The notes: generated by a model not told the origin, from the letters alone. Shown: positions 53,789-63,001, counted from the stretch's first letter. The stretch is DNA of 64,000 nt from Serripes groenlandicus (GCA_031761405.1 JASEVX010000011.1:22274003-22338002); one strand, 5' to 3'. A program made the numbers and translations.

Positions 53789-54327
53789 GTGCATAGATCC
53801 TATACAAATCTGAACGCATTTGAAATATTGCCTAACCACGCAGTCAATAAGACTTCAAAACTAACAATATTTTACGGCCAGAACGGATCATCCACTAGGA
53901 TTGTCATCAATGACGAGGACTCAGACACAGTCGAAAAAGAAGGCTTTTGGCCAGACGATGTAACTTTTAGAAAATGGGTCAGAAAATCAGAATGGCAAGA
54001 TAGCGTCAACAACGTCGACGCCGTCCCCGACGGAATCCACGTAATACTTCAAACGGATATGGGTCAGCCAGCGACAAACAGTACGATGACTATGGCAATG
54101 ACTATAACAATTCATATGGTAGCAATTCATCCAGGAAATCAAACAGACACTATGATCATCCGATCAACGGCCGCGACACTGTTATGAATGACCGATATGA
54201 TACATATGACGATACTAAGTACAGTGACAAACATAAAATTGATAACCCACATAACACATATCGGTCGAGAGATCGATTAGAGACAAGGTGTAAACGTGTC
54301 AGTGTCTGGACTCCGGACTGCGATTAA
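53789..54327 (+). pseudogene. LINE ORF1 C-terminal remnant
   Basis: The frame from 53789 reads KLTIFYGQNGSSTRIVINDE, EGFWPDDVTFRKWVRKSEWQ and then drifts into low-information residues. A second frame, two bases over, is open from about 54043 to a stop at 54325-54327. It is rich in Tyr, Asp, Asn, Gly and Ser (SNGYGSASDKQYDDYGND). A single frameshift near 54040 therefore probably splits one ORF1 whose tail is this polar region. GFWPDxVxxRxW occurs at the end of ORF1 in several molluscan LINEs (from memory). It is followed 45 bp later by the endonuclease start, the expected order. No upstream ORF1 or start codon is certain. Confidence 0.6.
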
Positions 54328-54371
54328 CAAATAATACTCAATAATGGGTTCTCCACTTTTTAATCATGCTC

Positions 54372-54904
54372 TTGAACATTTTATGTTGGAATTGTACCCC
54401 CTTTCTCAAATGTTAGATAGTAAGCACATCGACATTGCACTTTTAAGTGAGCATAAGCTTCTACCACGTTCCGTAACATTTATGGACACTATCCATCCCA
54501 ATTACGCGTCAATTGTTACCATTGATAGGTCACTCGAGGCTTTTACTACATATAGATGCGGTATGGCGGGTACAGCGATCATGGTCAAACATAGTTTACA
54601 GAAAAACGTTCAACGATTAAACAATATTGAAAACGATCGTATCGTTGGTATAGAGATCTCATCCGACCAGTGTCTACCATTGTTTATATTTAGCATATAC
54701 ATGCCTGCCGATAACGATCTCGATCTATTCAGAGACACACTGAATGATATAGAATCGCTGTTTTTATTCTACTCGAAGCTCGGCAATGTGATTCTAGGCG
54801 GCGATTTCAACGCTAAAATCACTCAAACTAGTCAAGGTCAGTTAAACAAGTCATTAATATTAACTGACTTCATTAGAAACAATGATTTAGTGTCCTTGCA
54901 GTAG
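54372..54904 (+). pseudogene. LINE ORF2 endonuclease domain (APE-type), truncated
   Basis: The usual first motif appears as NILCWNC in one frame (54372-54392). After a one-base slip in a C/T run near 54405 the main frame continues MLDSKHIDIALLSEHKL (catalytic Glu in SEHKL), then CGMAGTAIMVKHSL, DRIVGIEI, FIFSIYMPADND (S-x-Y-x-P motif) and VILGGDFNAKIT (GDFN motif with catalytic Asp/Asn). These are the conserved steps of the exonuclease-endonuclease-phosphatase fold that nicks target DNA for LINE insertion. The domain stops at 54904 before the SDH motif; RT is absent. The 5' end is kept and the 3' end lost, the reverse of normal LINE truncation. Confidence 0.88.
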
Positions 54905-54972
54905 AGTAGTATTTGAAAAGTAATGATTTCATTTTTTGGTTTTAATAGGCCTTTGACAAATTGGTGTGTTGT
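54905..54972. other. Short junction between LINE fragment and region A
   Basis: AT-rich; the minus strand has ATTAAA overlapping the region-A stop, a possible weak polyadenylation signal. Confidence 0.3.
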
Positions 54973-55878
54973 TCAATTTAATACATTCTGAGCAAAGTGG
55001 CAAAACAGTTCTAAATTATTTTCGTAATCTGCATCTACAGCAGAATTATTTTCCATCCCACAATAAGTACAGAGATCTTTTCGCCCCAAATCAGACCCGT
55101 AGTAAGTAATTTCGATTGGCATAGCACACTGTAATTGTGGCCTTATCTGCATGCCCAAGTTTGATTTTTTTACAGATGGTGGAAAAAGCTCTGCACCACA
55201 TGTGTAATCATACTCACTCAAAGAAATTGCTAATGTATATTCCTGGCGCTGGCTCAACTTAGTTCTGCTATAGATAACCCTTGGTTTCCTGCATTCAATA
55301 CAAACTGCTAAAGCTCTGGCAGTTTGTGCAGACATTGGTACAGAAGATGAAACGTGCGTCTGAAGATCAGTTGTAGTAGTTTCGCTGTCACTTGTACTCT
55401 GTTCAGCTTCGGTTACAGGAGCATAAATCTTTGAAGATGTAGTCTTGTGTGTTCTACTTACTATTTTTAAAGATGGTCTGTCATCTTCATTTGTGTCTTC
55501 ATTTTGAACATCTTCATACTTTTTATAGTGGGCCTTGCTTTCATCTAAAACTGGGTCTGGCAGCCATGCCAGTTTATCAGGATCTGTTATAGTAGTTCTG
55601 AGACAGCAACTTTCATCAGCACATTTTCTTATTTGGAAGGAATAATGTCTCTCTCTACAGTGTCTTTCCTTCCAGGCATTGTAACTCTGACATTTTGTGG
55701 TGTGTTCCTTTTGTAATTTCTCCACATTCAGATCAGGAAATTTCTCTCTCAGGTGTCGCATCAGCAACTTCATGTCTTCATTGGATACAGAATCTATAAT
55801 ATTGAATGGTTTATCTTTTAGTTTCAGCCTTCCAAACCTATTTCTTAATAATGACTGTACTGGTTCGATATAGTTAGT
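54973..55878 (-). pseudogene. Region A 3' block, part 3 (Cys-rich C-terminus)
   Basis: After the TGA the frame continues TNYIEPVQSLLRNRFGRLKL, then a 266-codon stretch. This has HCRERHYSFQIRKCADESCC (a Cys/His cluster), an acidic, Thr/Ser-rich linker, CIECRKPRVIYSRTKLS, YTCGAELFPPS, QLQCAMPIEITYY and LCTYCG. Pairs CxxC at both ends of the last part suggest a zinc-binding module. The true stop is TGA next to 54973. Confidence 0.75.
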
Positions 55879-56370
55879 TCACTTCTTTTCAAGGTCTGGG
55901 TGTTTCTTCACCATGTCACGCATGCTTTTCATCGAATTGCATTTCTTGAATATTTTTTCGGTTTCTTCGTCAAGTTTTTCTCTTTCTGTAGCTACATTTT
56001 GTAATCCATAGTTTAACAGTGACATGATGCGTTCGGCTGGATTGGTGTAACTTTGTCCGGGGCGCAACGTGCAGCTATCAACATATCTAAGTTGAACTCC
56101 AGAAACAGGCAGATATTTGCACACTTGACCGACTCTAAATTATTGCGTTGATCACAGACACCATCTGTGTATATTCAATATTACACTTGGGAAAGAATAA
56201 CGCTGCTCAAGTAATTTTTGGAGATGTACAGCGTGCCGTAAAGGTGAAGATGGTTGAAAACCCGAATCATTAACAATTGTTGTGACTTGACCTCTAACAA
56301 ATGATGAATCAATGGTTTCTGGAATGCTGCATTCTAAGATAACACTTACTTCTGCCCGTACTTCTACAGT
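55879..56370 (-). pseudogene. Region A 3' block, part 2 (DDE-like core)
   Basis: Directly after the TAA the same frame resumes with VEVRAEVSVILECSIPETID and SFVRGQVTTIVNDSGFQ. After a shift near 56160 it reads YTDGVCDQRNNLESVKCANI and FNLDMLIAARCAP. After another shift near 56055 it reads QSYTNPAERIMSLLNYGLQN, VATEREKLDEETEKIF and KKHPDLEKK before TGA. TDGxxDxR and NPAERIMS are the candidates for catalytic Asp and Glu of an RNase H-like transposase core. Confidence 0.65.
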
Positions 56371-57230
56371 TTAACACTTCAAATATTTAAACAAAGCAGC
56401 ACAATAATGATCATCAGGACGCTGGCTTCTCAGCTGGCTTCTTTGTATTTTGTATTGTACAGGAATTCTTGAGATGAATGTCTGAGCTGTGCTTGAGTAT
56501 GGATTACGTGGATCAACCTGTAATCTTACTAGACTTTTCGAGGGAATGGGTGTTCCTTCAGGACATACTTTTGCCGTTTCATCAATCATTTCAGAGAGAT
56601 TTATCCAGTGTGACAAATGAGCAATTCCAGTTCCATGCCTTCTGTCATCAGCAGTGGACATATCATTTACTATGCCATTAAGTTTGTCAAAGAATGTGTC
56701 ATACTTTCTGTTTGGGCGTCCAGGATTCAGATTGCGAAGGTCTGCCAGAAGCCCTTCTTCTCCCAGAGAAATAAGACGAAGTCGCTCTTGTTTGTCTGGA
56801 TGACTTGCAGCTGACGCATCCATTGCGAGTTCACTGTAAATAAAGTCAGTCAAAGCAGGCTGTATCTTTGCAATATATGCAACTTTGTTTTTGAAAAGTT
56901 TCTTCTGTTCCATTGTGTGGAATTCCTTTAACTCAGGTTTCATTTTATGTACCAATCTTGCACCATCTGTTAGCATTAATGTATCAGATATATTATCTTG
57001 AACCTGTGCCACAATATAAGTTGTAACAATAGTACCTCCTGGACAAAACTTAATAACATCTACAGGCACAGATAATTGTAAATCTTGAAAGAACCTAAAC
57101 CTTTGAATACTGCTTTCAAAAGGCCTAGCAATGTGAATATCTTCATTAAAGATAACAGGATTGTTTAAACCAGCAGTAACAACAGCGTTTTTTAACTGTA
57201 GGTACTTTTCATTTAAATTTGCTAAACACC
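56371..57230 (-). pseudogene. Region A 3' block, part 1 (about 285 codons)
   Basis: Open from about 57230 with NLNEKYLQLKNAVVTAGLNN and IFNEDIHIARPFESSIQRFR, continuing through PVDVIKFCPGGTIVTTYIVA, MLTDGARLVHKMKPELKEF, YIAKIQPALTDFIYSELAMD, LNPGRPNRKYDTFFDKLN and GIAHLSHWINLSEMIDETAK to RPDDHYCAALFKYLKC and a TAA. Not low-complexity, with a balanced composition, so clearly of protein origin. The internal 232-codon frame from 57069 is only the part after an ATG. Confidence 0.8.
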
Positions 57231-57238
57231 TAAACTAT

Positions 57239-57372
57239 TTAACCCTTTCTAATAAACAGCATCTCACCATGAGACAATTTTGAAGACATTTTAATAGTAC
57301 TACATTGTGGCTAAAGGAGAAATTGTTAGTTTTGAGCAATTTCTCCTTTTGCCACAATGTCTTCAAGAGTTT
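57239..57372. mobile_element. TTAA-MITE, right-truncated, in region A
   Basis: TTAACCCTTTCTAATAAACA, then a perfect hairpin ATTGTGGCTAAAGGAGAAAT with its near-complement (57304-57360). It begins within about 10 bp of the 5' edge of the 3' coding block and may have damaged the acceptor. Confidence 0.83.
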
Positions 57373-57660
57373 TTCGCATTTAGTGTACACAAAGTATGTT
57401 TGTTATTAAGCAGGTCTGATAGCTAGAACTAGCATTTTACTATATTACAATTATTAGATATCATACATACACCACCACCAAATTACCTTCTATTTGAAAA
57501 CCTGTGTATTAAAGAAAAAAATATGCTTGAGACAGAGATCTGACATTTTCCTCAATGCAAATTTATTTAATTCCAGTGTCATTAAATCTTGGATTAAATC
57601 AAAAACAAGGGGGGAATTTTTATAAAAAAATTCATGAAAAGAGTTTTCAAATGTAAACGA

Positions 57661-57886
57661 GGAATCCGCTGTGGTCGAGTGGTTAGCGTTGGGGATTTCG
57701 AAACCGGGTGTCCCGGGTTTGATCCCCAGTCGCGGCACTACGGTCATAGTGGAGTGTCCTTGGGCAAGGCACATATTCTAGCCTAGTACTGGTTTGTTTA
57801 CCCAGTGATCATGAATAAGTGAAATGTCGCCGTGATATAACTGAAATAATGTTGAAAGCGGCGGAAAACCCGAATAAATAAATAAT
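57661..57886 (+). mobile_element. SINE with tRNA-Ser/Leu-like head, full length
   Basis: GGAATCCGCTGTGGTCGAGT (A-box), GTCCCGGGTTTGATCCCCAG (B-box), the body TTGGGCAAGGCACATATTCT and AGTACTGGTTTGTTTACCCA, the tail GATATAACTGAAATAATGTT and GAAAGCGGCGGAAAACCC, then (AATA)n. Lies in intron 3 of region A, antisense to it. Confidence 0.92.
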
Positions 57887-58009
57887 TCAAATGTAAACGT
57901 TTAAATATAGTATTCAATTTTAAAAATCTGTTCTTGGTATCTTAAAACTTTCCTTTTTTTAAATACACTGTGTAATAATTCTATTAAAATTAAAAAAGGT
58001 TTCACAAAC

Positions 58010-58133
58010 CTGCAAAAAGTAGTTAGCTCCCTCTTGGAAAGATTTCGGGAAGTATAGATTATCTGTTTTACACCAGTCCACTAGGTCATTGAAAAGTTCA
58101 TCTTTCCTACTAACACCAGTTTTCATGCCTGAA
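58010..58133 (-). CDS. Region A exon 3
   Basis: Acceptor CTCTCTATTTCAG|TTCAGG, donor TTTTTGCAG|GTTTGT. The 124-bp exon completes the split codon from exon 2 and ends in phase 0. Reads SGMKTGVSRKDELFNDLVDW, CKTDNLYFPKSFQEGANYFL and Q. Confidence 0.6.
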
Positions 58134-58513
58134 CTGAAATAGAGAGAACAAAACCTTTTGATGATGTTGTCAGCAATTAAAAAAAAAGTCCACTTAGTCC
58201 AAATTTCATAAAGTTCCGTTGCATCAAGAATAAGAAACAATTCTGGAAGGCGACCATCCAAGGAAAGTTTGTATGAAGTTTTTGTATCAGCCCAGCTGTT
58301 GTTTGTATGCAAATGTTGAAGACAGACGGACGAAAGGCAATCCTATTTGTTTAAATAGCTCACATGAGTGTATGGCTCAGATGAGCTAAAATTTAAAAAT
58401 TGCTTTGTTCTATTAAATATGCAGCTGTCATACTGCTGGAAATCACATTTTGAAATACATGTGTGTAGAAATTATAATATAAAAAGAATATCACAGTCGT
58501 TAGATTGTTATAC

Positions 58514-58713
58514 CTTGACTTCTTCTTCTGGGGATATACTTTTCCCCCCGACATAATAATCTGAAAAGCATTCAAAGCTTTTCCTGTAGCCTCATCAGCT
58601 GCACGTTGTATAATCAGAGCTTCCTCTGTGGGCTGCTTGGCTATGCACTTAAACTTCACATACTGCATGCCAAATGTTCATGCCACTTCTCTCAATGTGA
58701 GCCCAGGATCAAC
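58514..58713 (-). CDS. Region A exon 2
   Basis: Acceptor TTTTATATAG|GTTGAT, donor TCAAG|GTATAA. The 200-bp exon enters in phase 0 and leaves in phase 2. Reads VDPGLTLREVA, TGA stop, TFGMQYVKFKCIAKQ, PTEEALIIQRAADEATGKAL and NAFQIIMSGGKVYPQKKKS. The single TGA in otherwise clean coding sequence suggests a point nonsense mutation. Confidence 0.6.
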
Positions 58714-58734
58714 CTATATAAAACAAGAAAATCG

Positions 58735-59911
58735 TGAAAAGAAGTGCCATGGTAAAGGACTCTCTATAAATATGAAACAGTGGGAAAATGTGTGAATTAG
58801 TCAGGAGAGCAAACAAACCTGTAAAAGAAGGGTTCCATGTTTGAATCTCGGTTGGGCTGCACATTTTTCTCACATCCAGATACATACTAGCTCTCTTTTG
58901 CTAGTTCAATTTAGTTAAATGTATAAATGTAATGCATATTTATTTTACCATCATATGAAGAACAATGGCTGAAGCATTTGTATGGGCTTAGGGTTTATAT
59001 GATTTATAAAGCTTGCATTGGTTCTGGGAAGATTTCCGAAGAAATGGAACGATCGTCATCTGACAACAGGGACAGTATTTGCTTATTCAAAGTTGTTGCG
59101 GTATCGCAAATAAAAGACAGCACCATTTTCTGTTTTCAAAAAAACAAAACAAGCTGACTTTTCTGGGTATTAAAGTATATCGCCTTTTTCAAAAGTTGTG
59201 TGTAGATTGTTTACGTTACGCGACATAGTTTTGTTATAGTTACATCCGGGTGGTTAAATTTAACAAGAACCAAAACTCAAACAATAGCCGATCGCTCATT
59301 GGCTGTAAATAATTTGTTATCCAATCAGAATCAAGCTTTTAATGAATGCGAATGACTCATATGACACACAGCGATTAAAACCAGAGTCAATTCAAATCAA
59401 CCCTGGCTAGCGAGCGTCAGAAAAGTTACGATTGTTTAATTTACCCTTGTGAAAATGAAAGAGAAATTACATTGCATTCGTTAGTAATGTGATTTTTTGG
59501 CAACATTGTGAAACATTATTACTTTTTTCAAGTATTAAAACGAAGTAGCAGATATGCGACCTCTTATATAGTTTGGTGAAAGGCTATTTTAAATTTAAAT
59601 TCATATCCTGTTGTGTCCTGTTGTGTCCTAGTTTCGTGACCTTAAGCATCGATTTTTGCGCATGCGCATTTCGATATGAAGAATTGAGTGGTCAAAATAT
59701 TATTTTATTTTAGATAAGTATGAACATAAACTGGTAACATAAACAAAAATAAGAAATATTTTGAAAATATGTCTCAAATATACGCCTGTTTATCGGTCGG
59801 GAACGTCAAAACGCTTTCTCCTCAGTCATGAGTTATGCAGACAAAAATTTATTTCTTATATGTCACGAAACGAGTGCAAGGGCCAAATATAGGAGAGAGA
59901 AGGATATTTAC
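58735..59911 (-). other. Intron 1 of region A
   Basis: No repeat copy recognised apart from a B-box-like scrap near 58840. Around 59296-59345 are ATTGGCTGTAA and CCAATCAGAATC, CCAAT boxes in opposite orientations; their relevance is unknown. Confidence 0.4.
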
Positions 59912-60115
59912 CTCATAATCATCCTTCGACCGACTTGATGACACGATGACCTTTACGTCCTTTGATGGTTTTGGTGGATGCTTATCCCGAAACAGGTCCT
60001 CAAACGTCAAAGTGTTTGTGAAAGCACTCATATATTTTGTTGCACATATGTGTGCACAAGCGATATGCTCGACTGCAAGTAAAATCTTGCGACCGGGACT
60101 TTCCTGCGACTCCAT
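59912..60115 (-). CDS. Region A exon 1 (68 codons, with ATG)
   Basis: ATG at 60115, product starting MESQESPGRKILLAVEHIAC, then FTNTLTFEDLFRDKHPPKP, ending SRSKDDYE. The donor GAG|GTAAAT lies at 59911-59906 (consensus-like), phase 0. The exon is a whole number of codons. The same frame is open upstream to a GTG, but the ATG is the natural start. No transit or signal peptide is evident. Confidence 0.6.
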
Positions 60116-60389
60116 GTTCGCAGCCACTCCAGTCCTCCAGTTCCGGTGTAGCGCGTGAATAATATTACGTGATTTTAAAAATAAATCATAACAATAAAAA
60201 GGTTAGGGTCGGCGGCAAAAAATAGGGTCGGCCGGGAAATCGGAACCACACATATTATTTTGTATAAAGCGAATTTTCAAGAGATATTTTAAACTAAAAA
60301 TGTCATAATACATTATTAGGCAACATAATAACTCTTCTTGTAAGTCACATGTATGCATTTTCATAACAACCATTTTGATTATTTTTTTC
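60116..60389. promoter_or_regulatory. Putative upstream region of region A
   Basis: Lies 5' of exon 1 on the minus strand. The first 40 bp are GC-richer (GCGCGCTACACCGGAACTGG-like), then AT-rich. No TATA box or initiator can be assigned with confidence. Confidence 0.2.
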
Positions 60390-60490
60390 AATAATAAGAC
60401 TGCCTTTGATAGAGATGATTTTCCATATTTTTAAAAAAAGTGTTTTCAAAACCATCTGCTGCAGATTTGTTGTATGTGGGATAGGATTCA
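60390..60490. mobile_element. TTAA-MITE, right half
   Basis: ATAGAGATGATTTTCCATAT, ACCATCTGCTGCAGATTTGT and GTATGTGGGATAGGATT. Confidence 0.75.
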
Positions 60491-60491
60491 A

Positions 60492-60713
60492 AGAATCTGC
60501 TGTAGCGGAATGGTAAGTATCATTGGAATTTGGACTTAAGTGTCCAAGGTTCAATCCCCAGTTATGGCGGTCATGTTGGAGTGCCCATGTGCAAGGCACA
60601 TTTCCTAGCCTAGTACTGTTTTGTTTACCCAGGGATCATGAATAAGTGAACTGTCGAATGATATAACTAAAATAATGTTGAAAACAACGTAAAACCCAAA
60701 ATAAATAAAAAAT
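60492..60713 (+). mobile_element. SINE with tRNA-Ser/Leu-like head
   Basis: GAATCTGCTGTAGCGGAATG (A-box decayed), CAAGGTTCAATCCCCAGTTA (B-box), CCTAGCCTAGTACTGTTTTG, GGGATCATGAATAAGTGAAC and the tail AATAATGTTGAAAACAACGT plus AATAAATAAA. Ends 10 bp before a region-B exon. Confidence 0.9.
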
Positions 60714-60723
60714 CCACTCCAAC

Positions 60724-60789
60724 CTTGTAAGTTGTGCTTCCTCCTTTTCGCCCCTGCATGAAGGAGTTTGGAGCAGTGTTCACTCTCCC
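60724..60789 (-). CDS. Region B, most 3' exon found (22 codons)
   Basis: Acceptor ATCTTTTTTAG|GGGAGA, donor TACAAG|GTTGGA. Exactly 66 bp, phase 0 to 0, continuing in frame from the exon at 61611-61523. Reads GRVNTAPNSFMQGRKGGSTT plus YK. Basic and Gly/Ser-rich; function unknown. Confidence 0.5.
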
Positions 60790-60811
60790 CTAAAAAAGAT
60801 AATATAATATA

Positions 60812-61000
60812 TCCTTTTCCCACATACAACAATAGTAAAGCAATGACTAGGAGAATATCTAGATAATTTGTTTTGAATTATCTGTATTTTAAAATATAAT
60901 TAGTGAAATAAGTTAAAAACATTGTGGCAAAAGGAGAAATTGCTCATATTTTAAAAGTTGTCTGTTGCAGATGCATGAATATATGGCAAATGATTTTAAA
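60812..61000. mobile_element. TTAA-MITE, partial
   Basis: CCTTTTCCCACATACAACAA, AACATTGTGGCAAAAGGAGA and TTGTCTGTTGCAGATGCATG; ends decayed. Confidence 0.75.
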
Positions 61001-61241
61001 AGACCATTATTTTAAAAGAAACAACAATGTTAGAAAAGAAATATATGCAATATTTTAAATATTCGGTTTTGTTTTTAAATCTTGATAAAGACCAAGTGGT
61101 CGGAAATTTGATAATCAAAGGGTTGATACAAAGTGATTTACTTACTTTATGTTTTACTGACTTTGCTCCCTTTGGAAGACCTAATATACAAAGATTTTTA
61201 TTATCCCTATATTTATAGAGATTTTTTAATGGTTTTGCCTA

Positions 61242-61471
61242 TTAACCCTTTCCCTCATATAGACGCTTTCTGAAGCCTTTGCAGCGTACAGCTTTTTGAA
61301 AACATAGTGACAAAAGAAGAAATTGCTCAGAACAAGCAATATCTCCTTTTGCCACAATGTTTTCCACTTTTAGTCATAGGTTATCCATTCAATTACCGAG
61401 ATTTTCTTTTTTTTGACAAAATATGTCCAAAGTCGTCTGCTGCATAATTGTCGTATGAGGGAAAGGTTTAA
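61242..61471. mobile_element. TTAA-MITE, full length
   Basis: TTAACCCTTTCCCTCATATA to TATGAGGGAAAGGTTTAA with TTAA at both ends. Subfamily marker TAGTCATAGGTTATCCATTC present. Confidence 0.92.
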
Positions 61472-61474
61472 AAT

Positions 61475-61519
61475 GTTTTCAAAGTCGTCTGTTGCAGATT
61501 TATTGTTGGAAAGGGTTAA
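61475..61519. mobile_element. TTAA-MITE right-end fragment abutting a splice donor
   Basis: TTTTCAAAGTCGTCTGTTGC to TTGGAAAGGGTTAA. The final TTAA (61516-61519) sits at intron positions 4-7 of the region-B exon ending at 61523. Confidence 0.8.
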
Positions 61520-61522
61520 TAC

Positions 61523-61611
61523 TTGTCTCTGCCTGCCATTATGTTGCTGATGACCTTGTTGATTTCCGATGTTATTGACAGCCACTTGATGTGCCCTTAT
61601 TCTACCCCAGC
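61523..61611 (-). CDS. Region B internal exon (89 bp)
   Basis: Acceptor TGTTCAGATCAG|GCTGGG, donor GACAA|GTATTA (weak). It completes the split codon of the exon at 63419-63644 (G plus GC) and ends in phase 0. Reads WGRIRAHQVAVNNIGNQQGH and QQHNGRQRQ, a Gln/Asn/His-rich segment. The phase agreement on both sides supports the exon although similarity is unknown. Confidence 0.5.
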
Positions 61612-61701
61612 CTGATCTGAACATAAAATGGACAGTTACAATGAGAATACGAAGATTACTTGATATTAAAGGAGGAGTAAACTGGGTTTGATTCAAAAAC
61701 C

Positions 61702-62177
61702 TTACTTAGCCTTAAGTAATACTTAAAACCATTTTTCATTATTTTTGTTTCCCTAATATGTTGTAAAACATGAATGGCGGAATGTATTTAAGTGAATGAC
61801 TATTAAAGTTGATAGTTATAAAGATTTACCTTGCTGACTAACAATACTTGTTAAGAAATGAAATATTTTGGCATTTTTAAAAGGGAAACAAAAATAATGA
61901 AATATGCCTTTTTAAACCCTTTCCCTCATATGGACACTTTCTGACACCTCTGCAGCAGACGGCTTTTTGAAAATATACATGTAGTGACAAAAGAAGAAAT
62001 TAATCAAAAAGAGCAATTTCTCCATTTGCCACAATGTTTTTTTTAGTCATAGGTTATCCATTCAATTATAGAGATTTTCATTTTTTTGAAAACATATATT
62101 CAAAGTCGTCTGCTGCCGAATTGTGGTATGAGGGAAAGGGTTAAGTATTTAGGTAATACTTAGTGCTTAGTAAGGCT
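61702..62177. mobile_element. Inverted-repeat element split by a TTAA-MITE
   Basis: The left arm CTTACTTAGCCTTAAGTAAT, then ACTTAAAACC, is mirrored by TTAAGTATTTAGGTAATACT and TAGTGCTTAGTAAG (62142-62177). Inside, TTTCATTATTTTTGTTTCCC (61730) is mirrored by GGGAAACAAAAATAATGAAA (61883). The MITE at 61912-62144 interrupts the right side. Confidence 0.75.
61912..62144. mobile_element. TTAA-MITE, full length, nested
   Basis: TTAAACCCTTTCCCTCATAT to TATGAGGGAAAGGGTTAA with TTAA at both ends. Inserted in the inverted-repeat element around it. Confidence 0.92.
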
Positions 62178-62349
62178 GGTCGAATTGGACCCTGGTCTTT
62201 TCTGAACAATATCTCTCTTATTACTCAACCAAACCCTTTGCTTAGTAGGGTTTGAGGGTCATACATGTATGAGGATTAAGGGATGAGAAATATTCTTCTT
62301 GTCTAAAGCTCGAAGATTAGGTTGGGTTGGACACAAAGTTCATGATAAT

Positions 62350-62538
62350 CATGAATAGATACTCACTCAAAGGGGTGCATCCAACTTTTCTTCTTCTTCA
62401 AAATGGCCGCCATTTCTTGAATTCAAGTTTCAAAAGATCTCTATCAAACTTCACACATGAATAGATACTCACTCAAAGGGGTGCATCCAACTTTCTTTTT
62501 TTTTTCAAAATGTCCTCCATTTCTTGATTTCAAGTTTC
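62350..62538 (+). repeat. 106-bp tandem duplication
   Basis: CATGAATAGATACTCACTCA at 62350 and 62456, followed by AAGGGGTGCATCCAACTTT and a pyrimidine run in both, then CCATTTCTTGA(A/T)TTCAAGTTT. Confidence 0.93.
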
Positions 62539-62784
62539 CCTTTAATATAAGTTTCAAGATGGCCACCGTTTTAAAACAAATGGCAGTGGGTGACTTTTTC
62601 TTTTGGCTTGCCAACACAGTATTACTTGTTTTATTTGTCATGACCATTTCTGTATACATGTATGTTCATGAATATCAACCATGGGCTGTTTATGCTTAAG
62701 TTGTAAATAAATTATCTGCTCTGTTTTATATGACTCATATCACCCCATAAAAGGCTATCTCGAATATTGCTCTGATTTTAATGT

Positions 62785-62795
62785 TATATATATAT

Positions 62796-62827
<32 letters not shown>

Positions 62828-62829
62828 AA
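62785..62829 (+). repeat. (TA)n microsatellite
   Basis: TATATATATATA interrupted once by CATG. Confidence 0.97.
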
Positions 62830-63001
62830 TTATAGAGACCAATTGCTCTGATCGTTTTTAACCTTTTTCTTTAGCTTCTATAGGCTCATCTGATAGTGTA
62901 CACATTATTATGGACAGGCATCTGACAGGTGCAGATAAATTCAAGAGATAGAGTTTAGATACAGAGACCCTAGTTCTTTCAAAAAAGACCCCAGTGTTTT
63001 T

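Larger units (their letters stand above)
54973..60115 (-). pseudogene. Region A: multi-exon, DDE-transposase-like family member, broken
   Basis: A minus-strand transcription unit. Exon 1 is 60115-59912, exon 2 is 58713-58514, exon 3 is 58133-58010, and a long 3' coding block runs from about 57230 to 54973. Exons 1-3 have GT-AG borders and compatible phases (0, 2, 0). Exon 3 to the 3' block does not match in phase, so an exon or a base is missing. The predicted protein ends in Cys-rich segments. In its middle are TDGVCDQR and, about 38 residues later, APxQSYTNPAERIMSLLNY-like sequence, which looks like the second Asp and the Glu of a DDE/RNase H-fold transposase. In-frame stops: TGA 58678-58680, TAA 56371-56373, TGA 55879-55881. 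Frame changes near 56160 and 56055. I recall similar uncharacterised multicopy proteins in molluscs, cnidarians and sponges but cannot name the family. Intron 3 hosts a MITE and a SINE. Confidence 0.65.

Noticed and set aside
58678..58680. Selenocysteine TGA
   Set aside because: Other stops (including TAA) and frameshifts in the same gene point to decay, and no SECIS-like element was seen.
58818..58870. SINE head
   Set aside because: Only a B-box-like GTTTGAATCTCGG is visible; no A-box, body or tail.
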